Positions 16,155 through 24,605 of a stretch of DNA of 46,167 bases are shown in pieces; the first letter of the stretch is position 1, and each line of letters opens with the position of its first letter. The stretch is from CAZFIM01 sp964519615. GTDB lineage: Bacteria > Chloroflexota > Dehalococcoidia > GIF9 > UBA5629. The position numbers and the translations under genes are program-made. The DNA lies in the NCBI GenBank assembly GCA_964519615.1, contig CAZFIM010000015.1:1-46167 (forward strand). Direction: 5' to 3'. Below the pieces are notes generated by a model that saw only the letters and a program-made list of their open reading frames with translations, was not told the DNA's origin and searched no databases.

Positions 16155-17024
16155 GTGCCGCGAGAGCAATGCATTGCCTCAGATGAGGTGAAAAGAATAC
16201 TGCGCCGGTATGGACTGAAAGCCAGGAAGAGGCTCGGGCAGCATTTCCTGATCGATACCACTTATACAGGTAAAATCATTGAAGCAGCGGAGCTTTCACA
16301 CGAAGACACAGTTATAGAGGTCGGCCCGGGACTGGGTATTCTCACAAGAGAGCTTATAAAATCAGCGAAAAAGGTCTTTGCCGTAGAACTGGATAATGAA
16401 CTGGCCTTACTGCTTAAGCGCCGTCTGGGCAGCAGCGGTAATTTACACGTTATTAACGAAGATATACTTAAGGTAGACCTCGTACAACTCCTGCAAGACG
16501 AGCGGTGCTACAAAGTCGTAGCTAATCTTCCCTACTATATCACCTCCCCGATACTGCATTATTTTATCGATGCGTTACTCCGTCCTTCGCGCATGGTGCT
16601 CATGGTACAAAAAGAAGTAGGAGAAGCTATAGCAGCATCCCCGCCCAACATGAGCGTACTGACTGTCGGTGTGCAAATTCACAGTATCCCATCTATCGTA
16701 GCACACTTGCCGGCAGACAAATTCTATCCGCCCCCTAAAGTCGATTCGGCAATCATCCGGCTTGATATGCGCCCTGCGCCATTGATCCGGGTCGAGAACA
16801 CAGAACATTTTCTTGCTCTGGTCAGATGCGGCTTCAACGCCCCCAGAAAAACGCTGCGTAACTCACTGGCACAGGGCTTAAAAAGAGAAACAGCGGAAAT
16901 AACAACTCTTCTGAATCAAGCAGGCATATCTCCACAGAGAAGACCGGAAACATTAACTATAGCGGAATGGGAGCATCTCTATAAAATCATGCTTACAACA
17001 GGTGAGGTAATGCCGGCATGTTGA
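16155..17024 (+). CDS. rsmA: 16S rRNA (adenine-1518/1519-N6)-dimethyltransferase
   Basis: Dimethylates two adjacent adenines in the 3' terminal loop of 16S rRNA, a late step of small-subunit assembly. The 289 residues contain RLGQHFLID near residue 25, the SAM motif VIEVGPGLGILT near residue 51, the acidic VFAVELDNE, and the catalytic NLPYYITSPI near residue 121. The start is GTG 16155, with AAGGG 7 nt upstream. The 3' end overlaps the ispE start by 7 nt, so the two are coupled. Confidence 0.97.
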   Translation: MPREQCIASDEVKRILRRYGLKARKRLGQHFLIDTTYTGKIIEAAELSHEDTVIEVGPGLGILTRELIKSAKKVFAVELDNELALLLKRRLGSSGNLHVINEDILKVDLVQLLQDERCYKVVANLPYYITSPILHYFIDALLRPSRMVLMVQKEVGEAIAASPPNMSVLTVGVQIHSIPSIVAHLPADKFYPPPKVDSAIIRLDMRPAPLIRVENTEHFLALVRCGFNAPRKTLRNSLAQGLKRETAEITTLLNQAGISPQRRPETLTIAEWEHLYKIMLTTGEVMPAC

Positions 17025-17869
17025 CCGTCCTGGCACCTGCGAAAATAAACCTGGTTCTGGAAGTACTCGGGAAACGTGACGACGGTTATCATGAAATCCG
17101 CTCTATAATGCAAACGGTCGATTTCTGCGATAGTCTTACATTTACTCTCCATACAGAAATAATTATGGAATGTAATGAGCCTGCATTGCGTACGTCCGGA
17201 AACCTGGTATTGAGAGCAGCCGAACTGTTACGGGAAAGGGCAGGATACAAAGAAGGCGCACGCATTATACTCTCAAAATCCATACCGGTAAGCGCGGGGC
17301 TGGGCGGCGGCAGCAGTGATGCGGCATCCACCCTTATCGCGCTGAATACGGTATGGAAACTGGGACTTACCGTAGATGATCTGGCTTCAATAGCTTCTGA
17401 ACTGGGCTCGGATGTACCTTTCTTTATTTACAGCGGACTTGCACTTATCAAAGGAAGAGGAGAAATAGTAATTCCGCTGCCTGCCACCTGTCCTATGTGG
17501 TTCGTGCTGCTCTTTCCACCCCTGCCCCCGCTGCCTGATAAGACAAAACAACTCTATAACGCTCTTACCCCTGCACATTTCAGCAACGGCGAAAATACAG
17601 GCAAACTCATGGAGCACTGGTCCATCTGCGGGCAAATGGATACAATTCATATGTATAATGTCTTTGATTCCGTCGCTGTGAGCGCGTTTCCTCGTATTGA
17701 AGATTATATAAAACATCTACGGGAATCTGGCGCAGAGCATGTACATCTTGCCGGATCAGGACCAACGCTTATTGCACCGGCTGCAAGCTGTGAACATGCC
17801 CGGCAGATGGAAAAGGACTTGAGAGCAAAAGATATGACTGCCCGTGCAGTGCCGACATTGGCCGTTTAA
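17018..17869 (+). CDS. ispE: 4-diphosphocytidyl-2-C-methyl-D-erythritol kinase
   Basis: GHMP kinase of the non-mevalonate (MEP) isoprenoid pathway, which would supply the polyprenyl synthase at 2859-3821. The 283 residues include APAKINLVLEVLGKRDDGYHE at the N terminus, the ATP-binding PVSAGLGGGSSDAAS near residue 90, and SGSGPT-like AGSGPTLIA near the C terminus. ATG 17018 overlaps the end of rsmA. The VTT-domain gene follows after 15 bp. Confidence 0.96.
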   Translation: MLTVLAPAKINLVLEVLGKRDDGYHEIRSIMQTVDFCDSLTFTLHTEIIMECNEPALRTSGNLVLRAAELLRERAGYKEGARIILSKSIPVSAGLGGGSSDAASTLIALNTVWKLGLTVDDLASIASELGSDVPFFIYSGLALIKGRGEIVIPLPATCPMWFVLLFPPLPPLPDKTKQLYNALTPAHFSNGENTGKLMEHWSICGQMDTIHMYNVFDSVAVSAFPRIEDYIKHLRESGAEHVHLAGSGPTLIAPAASCEHARQMEKDLRAKDMTARAVPTLAV

Positions 17870-17884
17870 GGAGCAGCAGATAAC

Positions 17885-18493
17885 TTGGAACAGGAAACAG
17901 GTGAGGGATCAGCACCTTCAAAAAAAAGAAAGTGGCTTAACACAATAGCATTTGTAATCGGCATCATTGCGGTTACGATAGGGCTTATTTACCTTCTTTA
18001 CTTTATTCAGGATCACTTCAGTGTATCCATGCGGCAGTATGCATGGCTGGCATACTTGCTTGTTTTTATTGTTTCTGTGATATCAACTTCCACCATAGTA
18101 TTTCCGGCGCCGGGAATGGCGGTTACCATGGCGATAGCATCTATATGGAACCCTATTATCGTTGCGCTGGTAGCGAGTATCGGCGCGGCACTGGGTGAAC
18201 TTACCGCTTACTACGCGGGTTATCTCGGCAAAAAGATAATTATAGATGAACAGCGGCGTGGCTACCGTCTCGCTTCACGCTGGATGAAGCGCTACGGAAT
18301 GTGGGCGGTACTATTTTTCGCCCTGATTCCTGTATTGATCTTTGACCTGGTTGGAATAATAGCCGGAGCATTAAAACTCCCTGTCTTACGTTTTTTCCTG
18401 GCAACATGGGCCGGACGTATTCCCAGATCATTCGTCGAGGCTTATATAGGCGCCGGTGTGATTCCCCTTATTTTTCCTTCGTGGTTCTTATGA
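17885..18493 (+). CDS. VTT/DedA-like (SNARE-associated) membrane protein
   Basis: A 202-residue polytopic membrane protein with hydrophobic segments near residues 20-42, 52-75, 83-105, 145-168 and 178-198. The FPAPGMAVTMAIASIWNP segment and the GAALGELTAYYAGYLGKK segment with its glycine-rich, charged ending are typical of VTT/DedA proteins, which act in lipid flipping or membrane homeostasis. The start is TTG 17885, preceded by AAGGAG. Its stop overlaps that of the minus-strand nucleotidyltransferase by 6 bp. Confidence 0.88.
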   Translation: MEQETGEGSAPSKKRKWLNTIAFVIGIIAVTIGLIYLLYFIQDHFSVSMRQYAWLAYLLVFIVSVISTSTIVFPAPGMAVTMAIASIWNPIIVALVASIGAALGELTAYYAGYLGKKIIIDEQRRGYRLASRWMKRYGMWAVLFFALIPVLIFDLVGIIAGALKLPVLRFFLATWAGRIPRSFVEAYIGAGVIPLIFPSWFL

Positions 18494-19732
18494 ATTTCCT
18501 GTAAAAGCGCGGACTAATTCTCTCTCTTCAGCAACTGAACTTATCTGCCCGTTAAGCCTGGCGTCACGCAATAGTTCCAGCATACGTCCCATCTCAGGCC
18601 CTGCGGATATGCCCATGTTCTGAAGGTCATCGCCCGAGAGAAACGCATGCACATAACGCAGGCTTACCAGATAGTCACGTATATTTCTTTGTATACTCGC
18701 TGAAGCAGAAGCAAACAAATTGGCTTCCACAGCCGGAGGGGAGAAGCCTCTGAGAAACCGGTATATTTCACTGGGTTTGCGTTCTTCTGAATCAAGGTAA
18801 TGCACCCTGTTCTTCAAGGCAATGGTCTGGCGCATGATTTTAGCCGCCCTATTGGAAAAATTAAGCCGGGAAATAAAATCGTTGACCTCTTTTTCCGCCA
18901 GAGAATATACCAGCAAACAGAGATTCAAATTCATCCGTGAGTCCCGTTTGGGAAAAGAACGGCTTTGTGCATACCAGCTCCTTACAGAAGCGTCACCCCT
19001 GAGAGCGGGATTGATTTTTTGCAATACATTCAGCTCCGCAGCTCGCAAGAGAAACCTCTCCGGATATTCCTCAGACAGAACCGCTTCTATTTCATGCCTC
19101 AACCGTGTTCCTGAGATAGTCTTGAGCATGTCGAGATCCCGCTCCAATAACCCCATGGTCTCCGTTGCCAGAGTAAATTCTAACCGCTGCTCGTATCTCA
19201 GTGCGCGGAATATTCTGGTAGCATCATCAATGAAACTACCGGGATGAAGTACCCTAATCAAGCGGCTACGAATATCATGTTCCCCGTTATGCGGGTCTAT
19301 CAGTTCCCCAAAATGACCGGTAGTCAAACGTACTGCCATAGCATTTATAGTGAAGTCCCTGCGGGCCAAATCATCCAGTATTGTTCCCCTTTCCACAACA
19401 GGCAGCGAACCGGGAAATGGGTATTTCTCACTGCGGACAGTCGCCAGATCAAGGGTAAAATTATCGTATTTTAGTTTCGCGGTACCGAAACGCTGATGGA
19501 CAGTCAGTTTTGCATTGGTCTCAGCGGCAAGGTGCTCTGCCATTCTTATGGCATAGCCCTCTACTGCAAGATCGAGGTCAAGATTTCTCCGTTCTAAAAA
19601 AAGATCACGGACCACTCCTCCAACCAGATATAGCTCCTCACCCTGTTGGGCAGCATATGCACCGGCACGCCTAATGATATCTGCAATATAGGGCGGTAGA
19701 CAGGCTATTACCTTCTCAGAAAGATATGCCAT
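18488..19732 (-). CDS. CCA-adding enzyme / poly(A) polymerase family nucleotidyltransferase
   Basis: Class II nucleotidyltransferase that adds or repairs the CCA end of tRNA, or only part of it. The 414 residues contain LYLVGGVVRDLFLERRNLDLDLAVEG (GGxVRD plus DxD) near residue 35, RRDFTINAMAV near residue 127, and FIDDATRIFRALRYEQRL near residue 167. A C-terminal helical domain follows. No HD domain is visible. It cannot be told from sequence alone whether it is a full CCA enzyme, an A-adding enzyme or a poly(A) polymerase. ATG 19732 has AGGAAAC upstream. Confidence 0.92.
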   Translation of the reverse strand: MAYLSEKVIACLPPYIADIIRRAGAYAAQQGEELYLVGGVVRDLFLERRNLDLDLAVEGYAIRMAEHLAAETNAKLTVHQRFGTAKLKYDNFTLDLATVRSEKYPFPGSLPVVERGTILDDLARRDFTINAMAVRLTTGHFGELIDPHNGEHDIRSRLIRVLHPGSFIDDATRIFRALRYEQRLEFTLATETMGLLERDLDMLKTISGTRLRHEIEAVLSEEYPERFLLRAAELNVLQKINPALRGDASVRSWYAQSRSFPKRDSRMNLNLCLLVYSLAEKEVNDFISRLNFSNRAAKIMRQTIALKNRVHYLDSEERKPSEIYRFLRGFSPPAVEANLFASASASIQRNIRDYLVSLRYVHAFLSGDDLQNMGISAGPEMGRMLELLRDARLNGQISSVAEERELVRAFTGNS

Positions 19733-19888
19733 CCCGTTTCCTGATCTTAATTATTCCCCCGGAATTATCCCGCTGCATGTAAATACCGTAATCCGTAATA
19801 GAGCGGTACGCGCCATACTATAGATATGGCTTTAAGAAATTTAAAACAGGTTACTCTGCGCAGGATTTGACGGATATTCTTGTACTTG

Positions 19889-20149
19889 TTAAATATGCGC
19901 CTGCGTATATTTATTAGTCCTGTAACGGCCTACTTGCTTTTGCCATGATTTCCTATAGATTTTTTTTCTGTCGCCGCTCATTTCCTTGATTCGCCCACCC
20001 GCATCAGATACCTTATCTTTGATGAGATCACGTGTCTCATGACCTGATTGAGGTGCGAAAACGAACGCGAGAACCAGACCGGATATCAATCCAAGCACCG
20101 TTCCTGCAACAAGCCATCTACTGGATTTACGCATACTCATATCGTCCAT
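19889..20149 (-). CDS. YtxH-domain small membrane protein
   Basis: An 86-residue protein with one N-terminal transmembrane helix (about residues 12-31) ending in FAPQSGHETRDLIKDKV, the YtxH signature, then a charged helical tail. Such proteins are linked to general stress in Bacillus. No partner gene is evident. The start codon could be ATG 20149 or one of two internal ATGs, and none has a clear ribosome-binding site. Confidence 0.8.
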   Translation of the reverse strand: MDDMSMRKSSRWLVAGTVLGLISGLVLAFVFAPQSGHETRDLIKDKVSDAGGRIKEMSGDRKKIYRKSWQKQVGRYRTNKYTQAHI

Positions 20150-20280
20150 TTCACAATACCGGTGTAGTAATATCTCCTGACTACTATATTACATGAACTG
20201 CTTAGCTTTGGAAAGACCTTACACGCACGTCACGACAGATATGTACAGCGGTAGCGATAAAAATGAAAGAAAAAGAGCTA

Positions 20281-20580
20281 TTACAGCCAGGTGACTACAG
20301 CAAGTATATTCCAGGCTACTATAATTCCCATGCCTACATTCACCCAGCGCAGCAAATGCATTTGATTGAAGCGCGCCAGACCAAGCATAATCACACTCAT
20401 CATGGTAATCTTGGCTGCTGCAAATACATAGATGCTCCCCATAGAGGCAAAAATAGGATTTAGCTCAGGGGCGCCAATTGAAAGAAGAAATACCGTCAGC
20501 AACAGATCCGCTATATTGAAACCGATGAATAAAGAGCCGGGCTTATAATGTACACTTAAACTATATGCTATCTGTCTCAT
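20281..20580 (-). CDS. DUF5658-like small membrane protein
   Basis: A 99-residue membrane protein with three hydrophobic helices (about 17-35, 48-68, 78-98). The ADLLLTVFLLSIGAPELNPIFA segment, with a polar residue in the first helix and an ELNP turn, matches the DUF5658 pattern. The function is unknown. It has its own promoter and GGGTGA upstream of ATG 20580. It lies downstream of the flavin reductase-like gene on the same strand. Confidence 0.8.
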   Translation of the reverse strand: MRQIAYSLSVHYKPGSLFIGFNIADLLLTVFLLSIGAPELNPIFASMGSIYVFAAAKITMMSVIMLGLARFNQMHLLRWVNVGMGIIVAWNILAVVTWL

Positions 20581-20610
20581 TCAATCACCCAGTACTTTAG
20601 TACTAGGACT

Positions 20611-20640
20611 ATTATACTAGAAGATTGAAAGTCATTACAA
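20611..20640 (-). promoter_or_regulatory. Promoter of the DUF5658-like gene with a dyad at the transcription start
   Basis: On the minus strand TTGTAA (20640-20635), an 18 bp spacer and TATAAT (20616-20611). The predicted transcription start falls at the edge of AGTACTTTAGTACT (20591-20604), a symmetrical element that could be an operator. Confidence 0.45.
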
Positions 20641-20693
20641 TAGTATCAGACAAATACTGTTGCGGTTAAAACAATGTACAGTCAGAAATGATA

Positions 20694-21257
20694 TTATGAC
20701 GCCAGTCGTTTGCCAAGCTCAAATGCAGCTGTGAGGTACTCGGTGTGCTCTTTTATTTCCCCCCTGTCATCCACACCCCATACTAACAATTCATCTGTAT
20801 AGTGAGCAGCAATCGCCTCAAAAAAGTATTTCACGATGAGAATAGAGCCTTCAAAGAGATTTTTCCCTTTGGTGGCGCCCACACCAATAAATGCCCCTCG
20901 CTTGGGAGAATGCGGTACGGGCTGTTTGAGTAAATATTTGCGTGCCCACAGCGCCTGGCAACGATCTATAACGGCTTTGATCTGCGCGCTGAGACTGTAA
21001 AAAAACATGGGTGATGCCACGATCACAACATCCGCTTCCAGCAGCTTGTCATAGACATCATCCATATCATCACGGATAACGCATTTGCCGTCCCGCGCAC
21101 AGCCGTAGTATTCCTTGCAGGGTGATATCGCAAGCTTATCGACAATAATTTTTTCAACCTCGGCACCACAACTCTGCGCACCCTGCAGAACTTGATCGAG
21201 CAGAAGATCGGTATTGCTCCTGATGCGCGGGCTGCCCATAAGTCCCAGAACCTTCAT
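20694..21257 (-). CDS. Flavodoxin-fold NAD(P)H-dependent FMN reductase-like protein
   Basis: A 187-residue protein of the NADPH-dependent FMN reductase / iron-sulfur flavoprotein superfamily. GSPRIRSNTDLLLDQ near residue 8 binds the FMN phosphate and ASPMFFYSLSAQIKAVIDR near residue 81 is the second flavin loop. Iron-sulfur flavoproteins carry a compact four-cysteine motif after residue 45; here the region reads PCKEYYGCARDGKC, with only three cysteines, so a [4Fe-4S] cluster is doubtful. A strong GGAGGTG site precedes ATG 21257. Thioredoxin lies just upstream, suggesting a redox role. Confidence 0.87.
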   Translation of the reverse strand: MKVLGLMGSPRIRSNTDLLLDQVLQGAQSCGAEVEKIIVDKLAISPCKEYYGCARDGKCVIRDDMDDVYDKLLEADVVIVASPMFFYSLSAQIKAVIDRCQALWARKYLLKQPVPHSPKRGAFIGVGATKGKNLFEGSILIVKYFFEAIAAHYTDELLVWGVDDRGEIKEHTEYLTAAFELGKRLAS

Positions 21258-21351
21258 AGAACACCTCCTCCGGTAACGGCCGGTGAAAACTTAATGTACC
21301 TGCGTAGATCAGGTCTGTCAATACTTCACGCGTGTAGTACACTACTCATAA

Positions 21352-21684
21352 TCAAACTGCCATAACACCATCAAGCAGTCTCTGTAATTCCTCTTTAGGA
21401 TGATAGCCGATAAGCTTCTGAGCAACCTTGCCATCCTTGAATACAATCAATGTAGGAATGCTCATAACACCGTAGTTTGCCGCAAGCACAGGATTATCAT
21501 CAACATTGATTTTAAAAAAACCTATTTTGCCCTCATACGCTTCAGCCAATTCCTCCACTACCGGGCCGACCGCCCGGCACGGCCCGCACCATGGTGCCCA
21601 GAAATCAACCAATACCGGAATCTTTGCTTCCATTACATCTTTTTGAAAACTGTCTTTTATTGTATCGTTTACCTTTTCAGACAT
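21352..21684 (-). CDS. trxA: Thioredoxin
   Basis: A 110-residue thioredoxin with the canonical active site DFWAPWCGPCR near residue 33, the cis-proline loop SIPTLIVF near residue 76, and the KINVDDNP segment. The start at ATG 21684 is favoured over GTG 21690 because GGAGGTG lies at good spacing before it. It lies in a minus-strand group with an ArsR regulator, a zinc-ribbon protein and a flavin reductase-like protein. No thioredoxin reductase is in the window, so its electron donor is unknown. Confidence 0.95.
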   Translation of the reverse strand: MSEKVNDTIKDSFQKDVMEAKIPVLVDFWAPWCGPCRAVGPVVEELAEAYEGKIGFFKINVDDNPVLAANYGVMSIPTLIVFKDGKVAQKLIGYHPKEELQRLLDGVMAV

Positions 21685-21852
21685 TTTCACCTCCCTGATT
21701 CAATAGGCTTGCCATCTGGCGATGTTTTACGCCCGTTTGCACTATATCCCCTATTCAAGCTTTTTATGATCGACCCACCCATCATTTCCACTATTTCAAC
21801 ACGTGACAGGACTTACATCTTCCAATAAGGCTAACTGCCTTTGCCCTCATCT

Positions 21853-22038
21853 TCAGCCGCCGCCATAGTTCATAAAACGAGATAACATACGGCGAAAATC
21901 GTTTTCATTTTTCAGAGGGACCTCCTCCGCATTTTCCACCCCACAATTCATACAGGTAATCTGTGTATCTCTGCCGCAGCAGGCAGAATCAACCTCAAAC
22001 TCCTCTCCACATTGTTTGCATTTATAGGTCCATTCCAT
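21853..22038 (-). CDS. Small zinc-ribbon protein (FmdB-like)
   Basis: A 61-residue protein with YKCKQCGEEFEVDSACCG followed by ITCMNCG: two CxxC knuckles at about residues 7-10 and 29-32, plus a CC pair at about 20-21. The pattern is that of the FmdB-like single zinc ribbons, often of regulatory function. The C-terminal tail is short and glycine-rich. It follows the ArsR gene by 84 bp on the same strand and may be in its operon. Confidence 0.75.
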   Translation of the reverse strand: MEWTYKCKQCGEEFEVDSACCGRDTQITCMNCGVENAEEVPLKNENDFRRMLSRFMNYGGG

Positions 22039-22122
22039 CTTTTATTCCTAGCTCCTTAGATAGTAAATAGTAAATATCACAGCATCAATGTAACTTTATA
22101 CCGTTATTCCGGTCTATAGCGA

Positions 22123-22464
22123 TTAATGCATCACACTTTGAGTAAAATCCCTATCCTCTTCAAGTATCGCCAGCAGTACCTGATGCACCATATCACAAGC
22201 CTCGATAATCCGGTAATTGCTTAAACTATAATAGACTTTTACACCGTCACGTCTGGGCCTGACAACACCACGGCTGCGCATAAGTGATAGTTCTCGCGAT
22301 ACCACTGCCTGATTCATACCCGTCAATTCCGCCAGTTCCCCAACAGCCTTTTCACCTCTCCTCAGCTCGTTGATTATCATAAGTCTTTTAGCATCGGCAA
22401 AAGTCCTGCACAATGCCGCCTTGCGGTTATAGAGCTCAATATCCTTCTCATTCATAATATTCAT
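22123..22464 (-). CDS. ArsR-family winged-helix repressor
   Basis: A 113-residue regulator with the ArsR winged helix-turn-helix: ADAKRLMIINELRRGEKAV, recognition helix MNQAVVSRELSLMRSRGVV, and wing RRDGVKVYYSL. The metal-binding ELCxC motif of the alpha-3 helix is absent. Two cysteines remain (near residues 19 and 90), so a thiol switch is possible but unproven. Starts at 22464 or 22455 are both ATG; a TATAAT ends one base before the first, so 22455 may be the true start on a very short leader. An AT-rich palindrome in its promoter suggests autoregulation. Confidence 0.88.
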   Translation of the reverse strand: MNIMNEKDIELYNRKAALCRTFADAKRLMIINELRRGEKAVGELAELTGMNQAVVSRELSLMRSRGVVRPRRDGVKVYYSLSNYRIIEACDMVHQVLLAILEEDRDFTQSVMH

Positions 22465-22482
22465 TATTATATATATTCATAT

Positions 22483-22494
22483 ATTTATATAAAT
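22483..22494. promoter_or_regulatory. Palindrome in the ArsR gene promoter
   Basis: ATTTATATAAAT is a perfect 12 bp palindrome inside a longer AT-rich dyad (about 22466-22505) between the divergent ArsR and LOG genes. ArsR-family operators are usually AT-rich imperfect dyads of this kind, so it is a plausible binding site for the adjacent regulator. Confidence 0.45.
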
Positions 22495-22585
22495 CATTAT
22501 ATATGGCCAGCTCCCGTAAGTCAAATAGTATAGCTGGCAGTTATGCTATTGTTGTGGTAATCTGTGATTTTAGGGGAGGATAACA

Positions 22586-23266
22586 ATGCCGCAGGAATAT
22601 GAAATAGCCGAATTTGCCAAAGAAGAAAGCTGGCGTATGTTCAGAATTATCGGAGAGATGGTCGAGGGCTTCGATACACTCTCTGACATTGAACCGGCGG
22701 TCAGCATCTACGGCTCAGCAAGGCTGCAGATCGATGAAAAACTTTATACGCACACTGAGGAGATCGCCTACCGTTTGGGCAAAGCCGGTTTCTCCATTGT
22801 CACCGGAGGGGGGCCGGGAGTGATGGAGGCAGCCAATAAAGGAGCAGGAAGGGCAGGGGTGAAATCTATCGGCCTCAATATCACACTCCCTGAGGAGCAG
22901 ATGCCGAATGAATATGCGACCATCTCTCTCACATTCAAGCATTTCTTCGTACGCAAGGTTATGCTGGTCAAATATGCTACCGCCTTCGTTATCATGCCGG
23001 GTGGGCTGGGCACACTCGACGAACTGACCGAGGTCCTCACCCTGATCCAAACACATAAAATAAGACCGTTTCCTGTGGTGCTTTTCGACAGCGAATACTG
23101 GCACGGCTTCCTGGAATGGCTAAAACAGGTGACTTTGGAACGCGGATTCATTTCACATACAGATGTGGACCTGCTGCGTATTTGCGATACACCCCAACTG
23201 GTAGTAGATACCGTCGAACAGTGGTATAACAAACAGGAGATAGTAGCCCGGAAAGCCGTGGGCTAA
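22586..23266 (+). CDS. LOG-family Rossmann-fold protein (putative nucleotide 5'-monophosphate phosphoribohydrolase)
   Basis: A 226-residue protein of the LOG / TIGR00730-type family, whose studied members release a base from nucleoside 5'-monophosphates. The signature GGGPGVMEAANKGA is near residue 73 and PGGLGTLDELTEVLT near residue 138, holding the catalytic arginine/glutamate region. A good AGGGGAGG site precedes ATG 22586. It is divergent from the ArsR gene and is followed after 43 bp by an alpha/beta hydrolase. Confidence 0.92.
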   Translation: MPQEYEIAEFAKEESWRMFRIIGEMVEGFDTLSDIEPAVSIYGSARLQIDEKLYTHTEEIAYRLGKAGFSIVTGGGPGVMEAANKGAGRAGVKSIGLNITLPEEQMPNEYATISLTFKHFFVRKVMLVKYATAFVIMPGGLGTLDELTEVLTLIQTHKIRPFPVVLFDSEYWHGFLEWLKQVTLERGFISHTDVDLLRICDTPQLVVDTVEQWYNKQEIVARKAVG

Positions 23267-23309
23267 GTTCAGCAGCAAACCATCTTCGCCGTATTCAAAA
23301 AAAACACTT

Positions 23310-24149
23310 ATGGGGCACACTGAAGGAACAGTAAGAAACAGTAGCAACCAGTGCATATATTACCGCAGGTGGCTTCCGCCTGATGTCTGTAAAGCTGAAA
23401 TCATGATTGCCCACGGCCTGGCTGAACATGGAGGCCGCTATTCTACCCTGGCTGAACGGCTGATTGATAAGGGATATGCTATTGGTGTTCCGGATCTGAG
23501 CGGTCACGGCCGTTCCGGCGGCTATAGGGGTCACATAGATAGCTTTTCCGCTTACTGCGATGACTTATACTGTTATCACAAATCAATAGCAGAGAACAGC
23601 CGTAAACCGGTATTCCTGCTCGGCCACAGTATGGGCGGTGTAATAGCCCTGCAATATGCTCTCCTTTATCAGAGCAGCCTTTGCGGCCTGCTGCTTTCCG
23701 CGCCCTGTATCAAAGCCTCCATGAATACAACTCCGCTTCACCTGCTGGCTGCCGAACTGCTCTCAGTTCTTGTCCCCCGCATGGGCGTAACTCGCCTGCC
23801 AGCTCATTTTCTCAGCAGGGATAAGGAGGTATTATCCGCCTATATCGATGACCCGCTGGTTCATCGCGGCAAGATCAGCGCCCGTCTGGGCACGCAGTTG
23901 ATTAAGGCCGGCCGCAGCATGCCTAAGCGTTCAGCTCAGATCGACCTGCCAATGCTGATTTTACAGGGTACCGCTGACAGGCTCTGCGCTCCACAGGGAA
24001 GCAGACTTGTCTATGACTCTGTCAGTTCCGCCGACCGTACGCTCAAATTCTATGAAGGGTTCTTTCATGAGGTCTTTAGTGAGCCGGGGAACGAGCAGGT
24101 TTTTACGGATGTGGAAATGTGGTTGGAAGAACATATCCACAGAAAATAA
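23310..24149 (+). CDS. Alpha/beta hydrolase (monoacylglycerol lipase-like)
   Basis: A 279-residue serine hydrolase of the Hydrolase_4 type. The oxyanion-side motif HGLAEHGGRY is near residue 34, the nucleophile elbow GHSMGG near residue 107, an acidic residue in QGTADRLC near residue 227, and the catalytic histidine in GFFHEVFSE near residue 255. The triad is complete. The pattern resembles monoacylglycerol lipases and lysophospholipases, but the substrate is not certain. It follows the LOG gene on the same strand. Confidence 0.9.
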   Translation: MGHTEGTVRNSSNQCIYYRRWLPPDVCKAEIMIAHGLAEHGGRYSTLAERLIDKGYAIGVPDLSGHGRSGGYRGHIDSFSAYCDDLYCYHKSIAENSRKPVFLLGHSMGGVIALQYALLYQSSLCGLLLSAPCIKASMNTTPLHLLAAELLSVLVPRMGVTRLPAHFLSRDKEVLSAYIDDPLVHRGKISARLGTQLIKAGRSMPKRSAQIDLPMLILQGTADRLCAPQGSRLVYDSVSSADRTLKFYEGFFHEVFSEPGNEQVFTDVEMWLEEHIHRK

Positions 24150-24166
24150 CGGCCTGCGGATTAAAA

Positions 24167-24198
24167 AAAGACGGGCGTAATAAGAAAACCCGTGCTTT
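24167..24198 (+). terminator. Possible terminator after the alpha/beta hydrolase
   Basis: AAAGACGGG (24167-24175) can pair with CCCGTGCTTT (24189-24198) with one bulged base, 18 bp after the stop codon. The downstream T-run is poor, so the call is tentative. Confidence 0.35.
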
Positions 24199-24365
24199 CA
24201 GAAAAAGTGCAGACACCCGGAATTTCATAGTAAGGTGGATATTGCTTAAGGGGATTACACCCATCCCCCCATTACCCATAATATTCACAACATCGAGAAT
24301 ACCCACAAAAAGTACACTATCCCCAGAAAGAGTAAGAAGTGATTTTCGACAAACTTGCGCAACTT

Positions 24366-24512
24366 TCAGGCAAGGGCATAAATAATAAGAGCGATAATGA
24401 CCGCATAAAGCACGACTATAACGTGAGATATACGGGGAGTATATAACCAGACCGCGTAAAGAGCGGCCGAGATGAAAGCAAAACGGATAGATATTTCGTA
24501 CCGGGAAAACAG
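24366..24512 (-). CDS. Possible 48-residue membrane protein, CTG start or interrupted
   Basis: On the minus strand a 48-codon frame encodes two strongly hydrophobic segments (FAFISAALYAVWLY and HVIVVLYAVIIALIIYALA) separated by TPRIS, which looks like a real helical-hairpin protein. No ATG, GTG or TTG starts it. CTG 24512 has AGGGA 6 nt upstream. In the same frame ATG 24548, with AGGG at good spacing, is followed after seven codons by TAA (24527-24525). So it is either a CTG-started small protein or a gene broken by a nonsense change near its start. It lies after the sigma-factor gene on the same strand. Confidence 0.4.
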   Translation of the reverse strand: MFSRYEISIRFAFISAALYAVWLYTPRISHVIVVLYAVIIALIIYALA

Positions 24513-24605
24513 TTGTTTCCCTGTTTATACGGCACAAATTCTCTGCATTTTTCCCTATTTACTTTTCCTCCGCCTTCACTGTAAGACCGGATGGAAAATG
24601 CGTAT

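Larger units (their letters stand above)
24150..24605. other. Intergenic region between alpha/beta hydrolase and sigma factor genes
   Basis: About 456 bp between convergent genes. Apart from the weak terminator at 24167-24198 and the possible small membrane protein at 24366-24512 I see nothing. The 144-codon minus frame at 24103-24537 and the 88-codon plus frame at 24119-24385 look like chance. Confidence 0.5.

Noticed and set aside
24103..24537. 144-codon minus-strand frame after the sigma factor gene
   Set aside because: It overlaps the end of the hydrolase gene and lacks a start site. A better membrane-protein frame exists here in another phase (24366-24512).
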